Shown: positions 1-13,409 of the stretch, piece by piece | Numbering within the stretch: position 1 is the first letter of the stretch | Layout: each line of letters begins with the position of its first letter | NCBI GenBank assembly: GCA_029962745.1 | Contig: CM057162.1 | Span: forward strand, 9,798,408-9,862,407 | Direction of reading: 5' to 3' | Source: Echinometra lucunter | Taxonomy: Eukaryota; Echinodermata; Echinoidea; Camarodonta; Echinometridae | DNA: 64,000 nucleotides | The notes under the pieces: model-generated | What the model was told of the DNA's origin: nothing | What the model saw: the letters and a program-made list of their open reading frames with translations, nothing else | The model's database searches: none | Position numbers and translations under genes: made by a program

Positions 1-848
1 GCCAAAAGGCCGAGAAGCGTTATCTCCTCGAGACCAAACAAGTTGGGTCTCTACTTGCAAGTTGATACATTGATTGAACTAAATTCATAACAATTGTCAT
101 GTACATGTACCCCTTTAGTGTAAACTTATGGGCCAAACTGTGTGTACTTTTTTACTTTGAGCTTATGAACTCAGTAGTATGGGAAAAAAATATTTCAGGG
201 TCACTCTGCTCTTTACAACCTTTACATTTATCATTCGGGCATTTTGTGCTATTTTGTTGCATGAATTTCCACTTTTAATTCAATGATTTAGAGATGTTGA
301 CCAGCTTTCATAGCAATTGGTTGATCATCTTGAGTAATTTATAATTTTAATTCAAAATTGCTCATTTGCGTGTGCAAGTTTTGTACAACATGATATCAAA
401 ATACAACTGAACATTGTTTGTGCAGTCTAGAAACCTATTTTTGGTACATTGTAAGTGCATTTAGAAATTCTAGCTGCATATTTTTAGGTTCAGCTGTTGC
501 CTTTCAATGTTAAAATGGTTTTAATCGAACCTGCATGCATGTATTCAACCCATTCATGTATACTGTACATGTACAATTCATTCATATTTTCTGATAATAG
601 GATATGATAAGATATGGAGACAGTATTGCACTTCATTTTGTGCCATGCAGCAAAAGCAATTATACTTCATTAAATTTTTTAATTGAAAATTATGAAGTTG
701 AATTACTGAATTGAAAATTATAAAGTTTTAAAAGTTTCAGTAACTTTATGAAAGTACCCCAAAGTTGGCCTGTGGTTCTTATATGGTTCACTAGTGTCAG
801 ATACAAATAAACAAAATAGATTTGATCTGTGTAGCCTAATATGTGCTG

Positions 849-1260
849 TTAACCTTCGTGACAGAGGTCCACATTTTGTGGTTTCGCCTAATATCTTTTG
901 ATGCAAAACCCTAAAATCATACCAAATACATGAGCAGAAAGAGCAAAAAATTCTACACTAACTGTGCCCATTTTGGTTGCGTCAATATTCGTTGTTTGAT
1001 GCTGAAAATTTTTGAAAGGAAAATAAGCATTAAAATCCTTAAATTGGCGATGTGATAGAAGTTTAAAATCACTGTTTTCCCCTGCAAATTGGCAACTTTT
1101 TGACTTCTCATCGTAATTTCTGTCAATTTATATTCATTTCAGATACATGACGTTTTATAAGAAAAAGGTAGCAATAAAATAAAAATGTTGGTGTTGCCAA
1201 TTTGAAGAATAAAAGCTGATCAAATTAGGCTTTAAATAATTCCTGTCACGGATGGGTTAA
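849..1260 (+). mobile_element. piggyBac-type MITE, family A, copy 1
   Basis: About 412 bases bounded by TTAA. The right end reads TGTCACGGATGGGTTAA and the left end TTAACCTTCGTGACAG. Across copies the ends approach the perfect inverted repeat TTAACCCATTCGTGACA. A TTAA target and CCC-starting termini are the hallmark of piggyBac-derived elements. No coding capacity. It has several internal AATTGGCAA / TTGCCAATT motifs. Confidence 0.8.
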
Positions 1261-2582
1261 TAGTGTATTAAAGATTCAAGGCCTTAATTATAGAGAGTTT
1301 GATGTATAAAAACTAAGACGTGCTGATTGAAAGTTACTACTTCCAAGTTCCAATTGTGTTTTACTTTTTACCATGCTCTTGTTCACATCTACATGTACAT
1401 GTAGAATAATTAAAGGCATCATACAGTATAGATAATACTGATACATTTACATGTACATTATTTTTCTATTGAAGGGTCATCATAAACTTTTACATAATCC
1501 GTATCACATCCAAGCAAATTTGATAATGAAAGAAAACACAGTGGCTTTAATAGGAAAGTTCCAATGCTAAAGAGATAACTTCAAATTGATAATTGAATTT
1601 GATGGCCTATGGTCATCATTAGTTGTCATCGCGAGGTCATTCCAAACTAACCGATAGGGTTCTCTTCGGCGCAGGAAGTTGCGGCTGAAGTCTAGCCACT
1701 AACTGACCAGAACCTTTGAGGAAATTGTGTTGATTTAAAGTGCTTCCAGAATGGGTTTGATAGCTTCTATCTGCACCAGGTGACATTTTGCAGATCTACA
1801 TCACAGAGGTACTGTACACCCTGTACACACTGTACAATACAACATTGTTGAAGTGTGCTTATACTGGCACTTGGCACATCGATTGTGCAACAGAGGCATC
1901 GGCATCATAACTGGTTGACTACTGAATTTGCAGGTTCCCATAGGTTTTATACAGGCACCATTCACTTCCAGTAAGCAGTGGGTTTATTCAGCAGTTTGGA
2001 GTGAGCATGTCCTCAAGTGTCGCTCTACATGTATAATGTGTACATTGAGTGTACATTGAATTGTTGGAGTTTGTTTAATACGGGAGTAGTATTTTGTAGA
2101 ACAGTGCCAGGATCATCCAAAGCCGTTGATTACTATTAAAGCTGGAGTTAACTTGGGCTTGGTTCTGTGGAAAATGTGTGTTATACTGAAATTAAATCAT
2201 GGTCAACTGTACTGGAGTCATGGCATTTCTCATTTATTACAGGTCTACTTGCTGTACATGTACATTGGATTAGATGGAAATTTTGCTCACTGAAGCATCA
2301 CTGAACATATTCATTTGTTGTTCATACATTATTTCTGGCCCTGCATTATCTGACATTTTCTCAGCAAAGAGCATATTACAAGAGGAATGATTCTTCTTCT
2401 GTTGCTTCTCACTGGAAAAAATACAGAGGAACTTTCCAGAAATTATGTGTAAAAAAGCTGGATTTTGGTAGAATGGTATTCATATTTTTCAGCTCTTATG
2501 AAGAGTTCTTTTTTAGTTTACCAGATTTTGTCCAGAGATTCAAAGCTTGCTGACTTACTTTGAATTCTCCTTTGATGTTTCT

Positions 2583-2586
2583 CTCA

Positions 2587-2630
<44 letters not shown>

Positions 2631-2636
2631 GGTCGC
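2583..2636. repeat. CT microsatellite
   Basis: Nearly pure CT dinucleotides interrupted near both ends. Confidence 0.95.
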
Positions 2637-4109
2637 TTTTTTGGGAAGCATTTTGGATCTTGGAAAAAAATTTGACATTTAGGTGTGTCAAGGCCAACAG
2701 GTAATTAAATGGGTATTATCAATTTAGCGTACAGTGTACTGTGGTCTTCATGTGACAGTTACATGTACTAGTATTGCTTTATCAGCTTGCATTAAAGTTT
2801 CAGAAGAGTTTCAACATTCATGAGAATTTTTTACCTTTTGGCACTCTTTAAAAACAAACTAAGGAAATAGATGATTTCTGCAGGAACTTCAAGTGGATGG
2901 TATACAGATTTGTTCTTTTTTGTTGGGAAGAAAGAACATTGATTGCATTAAAAGTGAAAGTTTGTGAACACATTGAAAACATAGATTACAAGATAATAGC
3001 ATTTGCATGTGCATGCGATGCTATATGCTTTGGAAGTTTTTCACGCAAAGTATTCTTTTTTTTTTTTAATTCTTGGTGTGTGAAGGACACATTGCCAGCA
3101 GAGGATAATTTGCAGTAAGTCTATACATCAGCAATCTTTTCTTCTTTGAATGTACACTGTACATATTCAGTTTTCTGCTCTTTGGAATAATTGGAAGATT
3201 TTCTTTAGAATAAAGGATGCTTTTTGGAATCATACCGGAGTTTCTTTAAGAATAGTGACATACTGCCATTCTTTTGTGCTTTTTTATGCGTTCTTTAAAG
3301 CATATGGGCTTCTGACAAAATATTGCAGGTCTTAAGTGGACAATTTCTTGGAACATTTGGAATTAAGATCATATGTGTATGTAGTTACGTGCACCTACTA
3401 AGAAGTTTGTAACATCGAAAATGAGCAAAGACAGCTGTAATAGAACTTTGCAGGCCTATGCCTTTGTTAAATGTGTAATGGAGCTACGTGTACATGACTT
3501 TTATGGATCTCTCAGCACTGTCATGAATGCCAGGGTATGCTGTCTGTCTTGTCATTCACAGAGCACTACAGGGGCTTTGTTTTGAGGTTCCCTGTGTGAT
3601 ATACGGGTTTCTGTATTAGTGAGCTTTGTTTGCTTCATCGTATTCTTGATGGAAATCTTCTAGGATGTCAGCATTCCTATCGTTTGCTGAGAGTCAGGAA
3701 GACTATAACTACTGGAACTTGAAGTAATATGCCTTTGGTGAATTACATGTACATACATTTACCCCATGCAGCATTGAGTTTGAGATAACTTGGGCTACAT
3801 GTATGGACAATTTGTGTGAAACTGAAATCAAATTGTATTCATCTGGTAAAAAAGATGATAATGCTATCAGCAGAAGATGTTAAACTATTGTGCAAAAAAG
3901 TTGATTTTTCTTGGAAAATGAAATTCACTTCCTTTTTAAAATTGACTTCTTGCTTGTTTTGTTGGTTTGTTTGGGTTTTTTGTTTTGTGGGGAGGATATT
4001 GGATTGAGATTGTAATGGCTATCAGTTGCTTTTTAGAACATGTGCTGTGAAATGATAGTGGTAAAGAAAATGTATTAACCTTTTGTTCTGCAAGCACATG
4101 GCAGAACTC

Positions 4110-4129
4110 CCATCATCACCATCATCTCT

Positions 4130-4162
<33 letters not shown>

Positions 4163-4539
4163 CTCATCATCGTCACCACCACCATCATCATCGTCATTAC
4201 CATCATCATCATCGTCATCACCATCATCGTCATCACCATCATCATCGTCGTCACCACCACCATCATCATCGTCATTACCATCATCATCATCATCACCATC
4301 ATCATCATCATCGTCATCATCATCATCGTCATCACCATCATCATCATCATCATCACCACCACCACCATCATCGTCATCACCACCACCATCATCGTCATCG
4401 TCATCACCATCATCGTCATCACCATCATCATCGTCGTCACCACCACCATCATCATCGTCATTACCATCATCATCATCATCACCATCATCATCATCATCGT
4501 CATCATCATCATCGTCATCACCATCATCATCATCATCAT

Positions 4540-4571
<32 letters not shown>

Positions 4572-4614
4572 CCACCATCATCATCATCATCATCATCACC
4601 ATCATCGTCATCAC
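4110..4614. repeat. Compound CAT/CAC/CGT trinucleotide array
   Basis: About 505 bases of ATC, ACC and GTC triplets. The pattern itself repeats: the GTCGTCACC landmark recurs after 186 bases (4247 and 4433) with matching neighbours, so a segment was duplicated. Long Ser/Pro and Met/Val frames on the two strands are consequences of the triplet repeat. Confidence 0.95.
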
Positions 4615-5036
4615 CTTCTCACTAGGGAGAGATACATGTACATGTAGAACTCAGAAGATGCTCGAGCAAATAACTGCTGTCTGAGTAAATAGAAAAACAG
4701 TCTTGACTGAACATACCTTAACCCACCGAAACCCTGAAATACTCTCTGTATGATGTCTCCTTCATGTATAACCTGTTCAGACTACAAGAAAGTCCAGTGC
4801 AATATTTGCGTAAAGAACCTTCATGTAGCTGAAGGGGTTTCACACTTTAATGTATGTTTGTATTTTTTAAAAATATAGTGTGAAGACCTTATACAGTAGG
4901 TAGATTGGGCATGGAGTTACCCATGTTTGTAACTCCATGGTTTGGGAGACAGCAACTAAAACTGTATGGTTTTATTCAGGTTTTGTCGAGGTCAGTGTGA
5001 GAGCCTACATACACTGTAGGTACCTGGTATGTGATA

Positions 5037-5213
5037 CAGTGAGAACTCGGTATAATGAGATCCTTGGGACCATCAAAATTACCTTGTTATAGCAGGAATC
5101 TTGTTATATCAGGGTTAAAAAACAATAGAAATATAAAGAGCTGGGACCAAAATATTACCTTGTTATATCAGGCATATTGTTATATCAGATCTCTTTATAT
5201 CAAGTTTTCACTG
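5037..5213. mobile_element. pogo/mariner-type MITE with TA target site
   Basis: 177 bases flanked by TA. The termini are CAGTGAGAACTCGGTATAA and, on the other strand, CAGTGAAAACTTGATATAA. The CAGT...ATA layout is that of pogo/Tigger-like Tc1-mariner elements. Internally CTTGTTATATCAGG repeats. Confidence 0.75.
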
Positions 5214-5539
5214 TATTTACATGTGAACACAATTGCATCTCCAAGTTAAATGTATACGATTTTCATGTTTACAACATATAGACTGCAAATGGATGCTGAT
5301 TCTTTATTGAGTTTTTATTGCAAAATCATACCCAAAGATGAGTTTTATTGTAACAGTTTCCATGTAGCTTTTCAGTGACTTTTGGTTGTCTGAACAGGGG
5401 GCTAGATATCTTTTTAATGAAGGTTTGAGCTGCGCTGTCATTCAAGGGGTTAAATTCCATCAAGCGGAGGTGGTGAGAGGCACGCGGATGATGGAGTGTG
5501 CAGGGTATCAGGTGTGAAACATCATGTTACTTTGGAGTT

Positions 5540-6480
5540 GTTTGTACAGTTGATTGTTGCCAATTTAAGGCAGGAACTTTATCATAACTGCATTTTAAGT
5601 GCGGGATATCTTCGCGATGCCTGATGTCATCTTTTAAGAGCCTGAAGTGCTGTAACTTTCTTCTGGCTATCAATAGACATTGTTTTATTTCAAGTTGGTA
5701 CTCCTATAGATGATTCTTGCTGATTTTAGGAAGAATCCTGTTTGTCTACGGCATGTGTATCTTCAGACCGCGGGGTACATGTATCCATGTGCGATGTCTT
5801 ATGATTTTGCTTGAGAATCTGAATGGTGGACTGTTGCCAACTCCAGGATGGAGCTTTATTCTTCTCGTGTCTATAGCATTTTGAGATTGCTGTAAATGTT
5901 TATGAATGCATTACAGTGAAGATACATGTATGTTGTGAAGTTTTGGTGATGCTATGCACATTTTTGGATGGTATGTATCATTGTTGCCAGTTTAAGGAAT
6001 CTTTATTCACATTGCGTGTTTGTTATTTATACTTGGTTGTTAGGATACAGCATGAGGGTAAGGATTATTTATATACATGTAATCTTCATGTACTGTGAAA
6101 ACACGTGACAAGACTGTCAATACATGAAAGCATGCACCACGTCTACATGTACATCATGAAAAGCAGAGAAGAAAGGAAGAAGCATTTACAGTATGGATCA
6201 TGCATAGTGCATATTGGATTTACAATTCACTTGTTTTGGGTGGCTGGCAGAGTCTTCAAGATTTTCTGTGACATATTTTGGCCTGTTTACTTGTTATCAA
6301 TTAGGCATAAATATTGCATTGCTTTGAAAAGATTTCTCTGTAGTGGAATGAGATCAGTGAAAAGTGATTTGGATTGGTTTATCCTCAGGAGTCAAACTCT
6401 TAATGGTGGATTGTTGCCAATTTAATGAAGGAGATTTATTCTTCTTTTGTCTAGCAGTATGGGATGGCCGTAAAATGTAA
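5540..6480. repeat. Degenerate tandem repeat, period about 143 bases
   Basis: A block like GATTGTTGCCAATTTAAGG followed by a TTTATTCTTC-type stretch recurs near 5548, 5831, 5975 and 6410. The spacings are near 283, 144 and 435, that is 2, 1 and 3 times about 143. Intermediate units are too diverged to align by eye. Confidence 0.5.
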
Positions 6481-7353
6481 TGGAAATATAACATTAGAAA
6501 TGTAATGGAAATATAACATTAGAGTGAAGATTATGAAGTCATGTGCATGTGGATGGAACATCCTTTTCAGTTTGATATTTGTTTATAGCCTCTTGAAACA
6601 CAAAAAGTTTGAAATGTCGCAAAAATATATAACTGGAGGTGATTCAGAATCACATTTCCCATGCATTACATGTAGATAACTGTGTAACGGTAGAAGTGAT
6701 GGGATTATTATGTGAGGCACATTTGAGAATGTGAAGACATGATTGCGTGATATTCATGAGGCACACGTTCTTGTATACTTCCTACTTGAAAAGAGACAGT
6801 ATTCAAGTGATATGAGAAGAGGCAAAGAGGGATGTTACTAGCTGGAAGCTAGTGGGGTCCTCATTAATTAGGAGGGGGTTGATTTTACTACATGTGTCTG
6901 CATGATATTGCATTATGTTCTCTGTGATGCTATACATTGACACTGTATAACATCACAGAAATTGTAAAAACCTCAGGGGAAGATAGAAAGGTTGAAGCAA
7001 AAAGGACTCTGCTTTGGTCAAGGATGAAGCTTATTTTCTACAACCTCTTTGACACTGTATCCTGTTTTTGCATTTGGAAAACATCAACTAAGATATTCAG
7101 GAAGATAACCTGAAGTTCTTGCATAATAACATATATTTAGGGTAATTGTTTAATTTGATACACTGAGGGCTATAAACTCCTAAAAAAATCAATCCTCTCA
7201 AATAGTTTTCCAGATATCCAAGTAATTCATTATCCAGTTGTACATACATGTAGTAACTACATTCCAAAATTTGTATTCTCTCTTCCCTGACATCTTGAAC
7301 TTGCTGAGTTCATTGAGAATTTGTACACTACTGTATTGCAAATGATAAATAAA

Positions 7354-7478
7354 TAAATGAACTCATTGTAATGTATTAGCCCTTAAAAATGATAGTAATG
7401 ATAATGAATTACATTTATGCTTTGTAAATAGTCAGTAATCTTCTTTTTTCTTCTTTATCTTCTTCTTCTTCTTCTCCT

Positions 7479-7525
<47 letters not shown>

Positions 7526-7623
7526 TTCTTCTTCTTCTTCTTCTTCTTCTTCTTCTTCTTCTTCTTCTTCTTCTTCTTCTTCTTCTTCTTCTTCTTCTTC
7601 TTCTTCTTCTTCTTCTTCTTCTT
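7354..7623. repeat. TTC microsatellite with a conserved 85-base head
   Basis: Positions 7441-7623 are almost pure TTC (GAA on the other strand). The preceding 85 bases (AATGAACTCATTGTAATG... to GCTTTGTAAATAG) recur almost unchanged at 34853-34935 before another TTC tract, so both are copies of one dispersed element with a growing simple-repeat tail. Confidence 0.88.
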
Positions 7624-9996
7624 GAATACTTGATTGTAAATATTTTTCTGACATTTAACAAGAGATGCAGATGAGGCTTGCATCAGAGTTGTTGGTACAG
7701 TCTGCATAAAAACTGCATGAGTTTCATTCCTTCAAGACATGCCAGCATGTTCATTGACTTAGCTGTAAACATGAATGGTTTACTTGATTCATGATGCATC
7801 TCACTCCAACCATAGAGTGGAATACATTGAGATGCCTTTCGATCTACCAAGGGGGAAAAGTTTAGGAGTCAGTGATGGCATCTTGCAGATTAATTTGCTG
7901 GAATTTTTATCTTGAGGGGATATGTCATCATCATCATCCTCATCATCACCCTCTCTCTCTTTGAACATGGGGATGGAGCACATTCATGAGCAGACTTATT
8001 CTTGGAAGAAGAGGAGAAGGGTTGGAATTCTTCTTCCAGACATTCTTAACCATGGTTGAAGCATAAGAATACTGTGACCAGGGCCATGAAATATTTGTTA
8101 CATTTTGCTTCTTGGAAAATTGATACTTGTATAATTACTCTTTTATTTGAATTGAATTGAAAGCACTTAAGAGTGTTTACGGCAATATTTTTACCAGGTC
8201 CAGGATTGGTTTACTGGTTACACTTTCTTGGAAATTGGAGACCGGTGTTTCAATTGAGTCGTCCATCTTTGTTTCCTGTGAATGAAGCCGTGGAGAAGGT
8301 TTGTAGCAATACTTACATTGATTCAACTTTCCTGGAAAATTTTGATGTTTTTCAGTGGCAAAGGAATTTTGTGAAAATTGGCAGAAGGCATTAGAATGCT
8401 TATCATATATCACCTTGAACTCTCTACAGGATGCAACCAATTCAAAGTTCTATACTGTTCTTATTCCAGAGAGAATAATTCTATTCTGTTTTTTGTACAT
8501 GGAATTAATAAATGCAAAATTTGCATTGTGTAGGAATATTGCAGTCTCCATTCAATACCCCTTGTTCCCTGTTTGTTCTTTTCTTTTTCAGAGCAGAGAT
8601 TATGAGACAATAATCTACCTTTCTTATAACCATTCATGTTACTTGAGTTATTTGCCATTTAAGGAACAATGTACATGTAATAGATGGCCTTCTAAAAGAT
8701 TTCCTGGTTGGCTTGCATGGATTTAGCCTAAACTGCCATTTCATCTTGAAAGAGAATCTCTTTGTTTTTCTAAATGCCTCTTTGTCTCAAAGCCCCCCAG
8801 TGTCAACACTAGGCCAACTTTGATAACTAGCTATTTGTAGTATTGTGATTTTTGTTCAGTCTGTCGGCACTTTCTTATCATCAGTCTTCTTGGAATGCAT
8901 CTGCGTGTATCATGTATTGAGAGCCATAAGGACATTAGCTCATGATGTAGCATCTAATGGCCTTCTGGCTTCCAGGAGACACATATGCATTGATACATTT
9001 TGGCCTCGTGATTGCTGCATATGCTGGTATACAATGTATGTTGAACCTTGGAAGGAGTTTCTCTTCATTTTGCCTTGCTCATGAACTTGGAGATGGAAGG
9101 CGTCAAGAACCAGTAGAATTATTGGAGCAGCAAATGAAGATACCCCGACGTGAGGAAATTTCTCTCAATAGCATTCCACACTCATCGGCAGCAACCGTGT
9201 ATAAGGGATGGTGATGACGATGTTTATTTTACCTGACTGCTAAGAAAGCAAGTATGCTCAAGCATGCACAGCTAATGCAGCATTGGGCTATAGCTTGAAG
9301 ATTATCTTCACCACTCTCAAGTATGTAATGCACTTTCACTTTGAGGAAATACAGCACATTTCTTTTGTTTGGAATGGAGTAGAATCAGTGGGCTGAAAAA
9401 ATAAATTTTCTTGAGGTGGTTTTTAAGTGTTTTGATTCCTTGGAGGTATTTCTACCATCAATGGAGATAAACATCTCTCAGATATTGAGCCTTTTTTAGC
9501 TTCTTTTTTGAAAATGTGCAGACTTTTATGAACATATTTCCACCTTGAGTTCAGAGGTATGGTTCCAGGGAAAATCTGCCGTATTTGCTCTCTGCCGTTG
9601 ACATTCGGATTTCAAGATAAGACTTGGAACCTTCTCCATGCTGGCTTTTTCAATAGGAAGTTTTTGTACAGTTGTTGTATCTCCTTGTGCAATAAAAGCT
9701 TATTACATCCTATATCTTTTGCACCAGGAGTGTGAGCATTCAAAAAAATGCTCTCTGGTTATATTTTCATTATAGGATTTCACCATTCCTTGTATTTCAG
9801 TTTGCCAGATTCTGCTGTGGTGAGAACATTATTCTCAACTAGTGATGATAGTTTTACTCAAAGGATATTTTCTGAACTTTAAATCCATTGGATAAAGTGA
9901 ATATGTTTTTGGAAATTTAGAGAGACATGCCCTTTGAAAGTGAGGACTGACATTTAGTGACATTTTTTAACTAAGAAACTGAGCAAAAAAAGGACG

Positions 9997-10139
9997 ATGG
10001 ACACAATGTTTCGTTGGCGGAGTAATACATGTGGATGTGAAAAGGACTTAAGTCACATAAGGAGACAACAAGACTTTTTAAAGGCACGTCAGGAGCTGCG
10101 TAATGATGGTGTTGGACCGATCCGCAGAGCGTTCACATG
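9997..10139 (+). CDS. ARHGAP32: Probable first coding exon of the ARHGAP32/33-like gene
   Basis: The ATG at 9997 has A at -3 and G at +4, and an in-frame TGA lies upstream at 9958 with no ATG between. The 47 open codons end in TG, followed by an excellent donor (ATG|gtaagt). The phase-2 end fits both the microexon at 25827 (giving Cys) and direct splicing to 28549 (giving Trp). The peptide starts MDTMFRWRSNTCGCEKD and continues basic and charged (RRQQ, KARQELR). I do not recognise it in vertebrate paralogues, whose N-termini are poorly conserved. The transcription start and 5' UTR were not found. The exon call rests on phase, start context and donor, not on homology. Confidence 0.6.
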
Positions 10140-10693
10140 GTAAGTTTCAAAAGCCTCTTTCTGATGATCTCATTTGGCAACATGATGTTGTTGTAATAGT
10201 CATTTCTCTGTAATTATAGCATAATAAATCATCAGGTACTCTCTGTTTTGGAGTTGCATAAAGTGATGTATATTTTGACTGACATATTTACAGTTTAATA
10301 GCTCATGTATTGTTGCTGGTTTCATTATCCTTCATAGTGCATGTACATACATTTACATGGCACACAGAGACTTGTAATGTTATTAAAGGGAAACTCTACC
10401 TTAGAAGTTTCACTATTTCAATAAAAGGAGATAAATTTGAACACCATTTTAAAAAAGAAATGAGCAAAATTGGTCAAAGAATAAGAAAATTACACTCATT
10501 TACATTTTCTAGTAAACTATTCTCGGCTCTGCAAATTGGCAACACTGATGACATCATATGCAAGCAGGTCTCCATTCACTTTGTACATGAAATTTCACAT
10601 TTTCTCAATTTTCTTGGAAGTTACACATTTTCTTACCCCATAGTCAATGTATGTTCAGAAGAATTGCTTTTTACATATTAAATATACATGTAC

Positions 10694-10839
10694 TTTCGAG
10701 AATGCCACACCATACATTGTTGGGAATGGGCTCAAAATTTACAGTGCATTTTTTTCTTTCTGCTCATGTACGATATGTACTGCCCAACAGATACTGCAAA
10801 AGCGTCTCCTTTAGGAGACGCTGTACTTCTATGGGTTAA
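10694..10839 (+). mobile_element. Family B MITE, right half only
   Basis: Matches the right part of 45810-46230, from TCGAGAATGCC to CTATGGGTTAA. The left half is not recognisable; the sequence upstream to about 10385 has AATTGGCAA motifs but does not align. Confidence 0.7.
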
Positions 10840-11204
10840 GCAAGTATAGAATATTCATGTACTGCCATCAAGTATAGTGAATCATTATAGACATGGTATT
10901 GCCACATTTGAAAACTTTGCTTTTGTAATCTAACATAGACCTACTGTAACATGTTTTGGTCATTTCCATTAAACTTTACTACATCTATTTGACTCAACAT
11001 TACATGCAGCATCTTCATGTGTATGACTCAAAGTGAAACAAGAAGAGAAAGTATAATCTCTTATTTTAGTGAGAAGTGCGTTGCCTTTGATATGATCCTG
11101 TGGATTAAGGCTGTGATCTCTAACAACCTTGGCACGTTCTGAAGAGATTGGCCATTGTGTTATTGTCCATCAGATATGTTTACAACTTCACATCAAGTAT
11201 ACTA

Positions 11205-11345
11205 CAGTCAAACCTCCCTGTAGCAGCCACCTCTTTATAGCAACTACCTCCCTTAAGTGGCCACTGGAACTGGTTCCCATCGAGATAAATTATGTGTTTA
11301 AGAACTTGTTTATAGCAGACATCTGTCTATAAAGACCATGTTTTT
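11205..11345. mobile_element. pogo/mariner-like left end, degenerate
   Basis: TA followed by CAGTCAAACCTCCCTGTAGC, then repeated 'tatagcaac...acc' motifs. The matching right end was not found. Confidence 0.4.
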
Positions 11346-12744
11346 TGTTTCCCTTGGGTGGTCATGATCTCGTTGACCAGGGAAAGTCCCGCTGAGCAGG
11401 ACGACTTTCCCCAGTGTGTGGATGTGAACATCAGGATGTTCTCCCAGTGGTTCCACCAAACATGATGGGTCCTGGGACAAAATCTTGAGGGGAGGGCGAC
11501 CTTGGCTCGTAACTGATATCGCACAGGTATTTTCACTAAATGTGCGAATGCACGAAATATGGTGGCATTGTGATATAACGCACAGCCGAAACCACTTTGA
11601 ATGGCCGTGATTGTCCCTGGAAAGCAGAGGCATTTGAGGAGTGTGTGGACAATCAGTCATAAAAAGTAAAAGACCTCTCCAAACTGTCCCCGGTAAACGG
11701 TTCCTGGTTTGAACACGGGGAGTAGTGTTTCAATGCAGGATGAATCATTGAAGTGGTTGAATATAAAAGTTCAACTACACATTCATACATGTATAGACTT
11801 GGAGGTATTACATTGTACTTTGTACATGTATGCATTGTATGGGTTTCCTGAATTAGAATTTACTAAGAAAGGAGAAGAAAAACTATTCTCAGATCTTTAA
11901 CAACCCCACCCAAACTTTTTGTCCTTGGGTCCACCACTAGCTACATGTAAGAGTTGTATTATGTCAGTTTCAGTACCTATTATTACAAGCAATCCCATGT
12001 CATGTATGTAGTGTCTTCATATGCATTACATGTATGAGCTTGTTCTGCATTTGCAAAAAGTCTGTTGACCGTAACAGTCATCCATCAAGAAATTATAAAG
12101 ATACACAATGTAACTTAACTTTCTTGAATCATTGTCCTTTTGCGGTACAAGAATTCTTGTGAAATGCAATTGCGGTGCTGTTGGGTGGTGTGAAACCTTA
12201 GCAAATCTTGTGCACATGCAAAATGTTTTTAAGTTCTTTGTGTGCATAAGTTTCTGAGTTAAGTTTACAGTATACTCTACTACATACTGTACGCATAGGC
12301 CTGCATGTATACAGTGTAGATCTATATACTTGTATACATGTGGAAAGTGGTTATATTTTGTTGATATGAGGAACATGTGTTGTAAAGTCTAGACTCTAGT
12401 GGTCACACCTTCAAGTTCAAGATCAATGGAAATTGCATGTGACTGGTATGACCCCATCCCCTTATACCAAGGCCTATCCATTATGGATAGTCTACTTCTA
12501 CAGACTCTTGAACTGGAAACTGGCAGTAACTCTGCAAATGAAATGAGAGTGCAAGGTCAAGGTGTAGTTTGATTATTAAAAACCTATATAATAATGATAA
12601 TGATGACAATAATAATAACAATAACTCTAATTGCAACGTTAAATTTTTTTGTTCTCTGTTCTCGGCCTATTGTTTCGATTCCCCTTAACACTCTCCTGCC
12701 CTATTGTGACAAAATAAACCCATTGTTTGGATTTGCCGTATGGT

Positions 12745-12763
12745 AGGTTATATGCTAATAATG

Positions 12764-12794
<31 letters not shown>
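12745..12794. repeat. AAT microsatellite
   Basis: AAT/GAT triplets ending in a pure AAT run. A shorter similar tract lies at 12588-12625. Confidence 0.92.
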
Positions 12795-12796
<2 letters not shown>

Positions 12797-13022
12797 CTTG
12801 GTTCTTTTACAGAGCATAACACATTACAGGAAAGCATGTTCCTATGTACATTGTTACTCATGTAAATTTTAGATATTTGCAACTGAAGATGCTAAAATGT
12901 AAAGAAAACAAAAAGACAATTGATACTTCAGATCATATTTCCAAACTTTGTCCTTCATGTATGATGAGGGAGGTATCCAGCGGAAGGCATTTTTTGTTTC
13001 AATCCATTGGTGGTGTTACTTT

Positions 13023-13409
13023 GGGTGTGTTTAACAGGGGGGACTCGTTTTCTAGAAATTAGAAGTGGGTACTTGAGTCGCAAACACAAATCGCGCTCAT
13101 AACGGGTGGTCTCTCTGGATGTCGTGTTTATCATCGTGATCTGAGTTCCACGAAACCCTCGAGCCCGTACCCAGCTGTAAGATGACCCGGCAGTAAAGGT
13201 CAAATCTGGCAGGCTTTTTACTTTTTATCTGATCCGGAAACAGTAGTCCGAAGTTCCCGAGGTCGCGTTGTGTTTATTGCCACTACTTGAGTCGCCGATC
13301 TCATTCAACGGGTAATCAAATCCCCCTTTTTTGCGGAACTCAAGTCCAGTAAGCTAGTTCGGGACTTGGGTCGCTCATTAGCCCTCTACTACCCTCAATA
13401 AACACACCC
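13023..13409. mobile_element. Possible 387-bp MITE
   Basis: GGGTGTGTTTA at the left and TAAACACACCC at the right form an 11-base inverted repeat flanked by TTT on both sides. The interior is clearly GC- and CpG-richer than its surroundings and has repeated ACTTGAGTCGC-like motifs. Superfamily unknown. Confidence 0.45.

Larger units (their letters stand above)
1..9996. other. Region upstream of the first coding exon
   Basis: No convincing exon was seen on either strand. Open frames here are short and follow simple repeats. The stretch holds one TTAA-type MITE, a CT tract, a long CAT/CAC-type trinucleotide array, a pogo-type MITE, a degenerate repeat of about 143 bases and a TTC tract, listed separately. 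The promoter and any 5' UTR exon of the RhoGAP gene could lie here or before the window; I could not place either. Confidence 0.7.

Noticed and set aside
4075..4625. Long open frames of Ser/Pro (+) and Met/Val/Thr (-), about 180 codons each
   Set aside because: They are translations of an uninterrupted trinucleotide repeat; no flanking coding sequence or splice context supports a protein.
7415..7707. Poly-Glu, poly-Lys and poly-Arg frames on the - strand
   Set aside because: Products of the TTC/GAA microsatellite in three frames.
12026..12376. 116-codon frame on the - strand
   Set aside because: No recognisable domain, AT-driven composition and no splice or promoter context; expected by chance in 64 kb.
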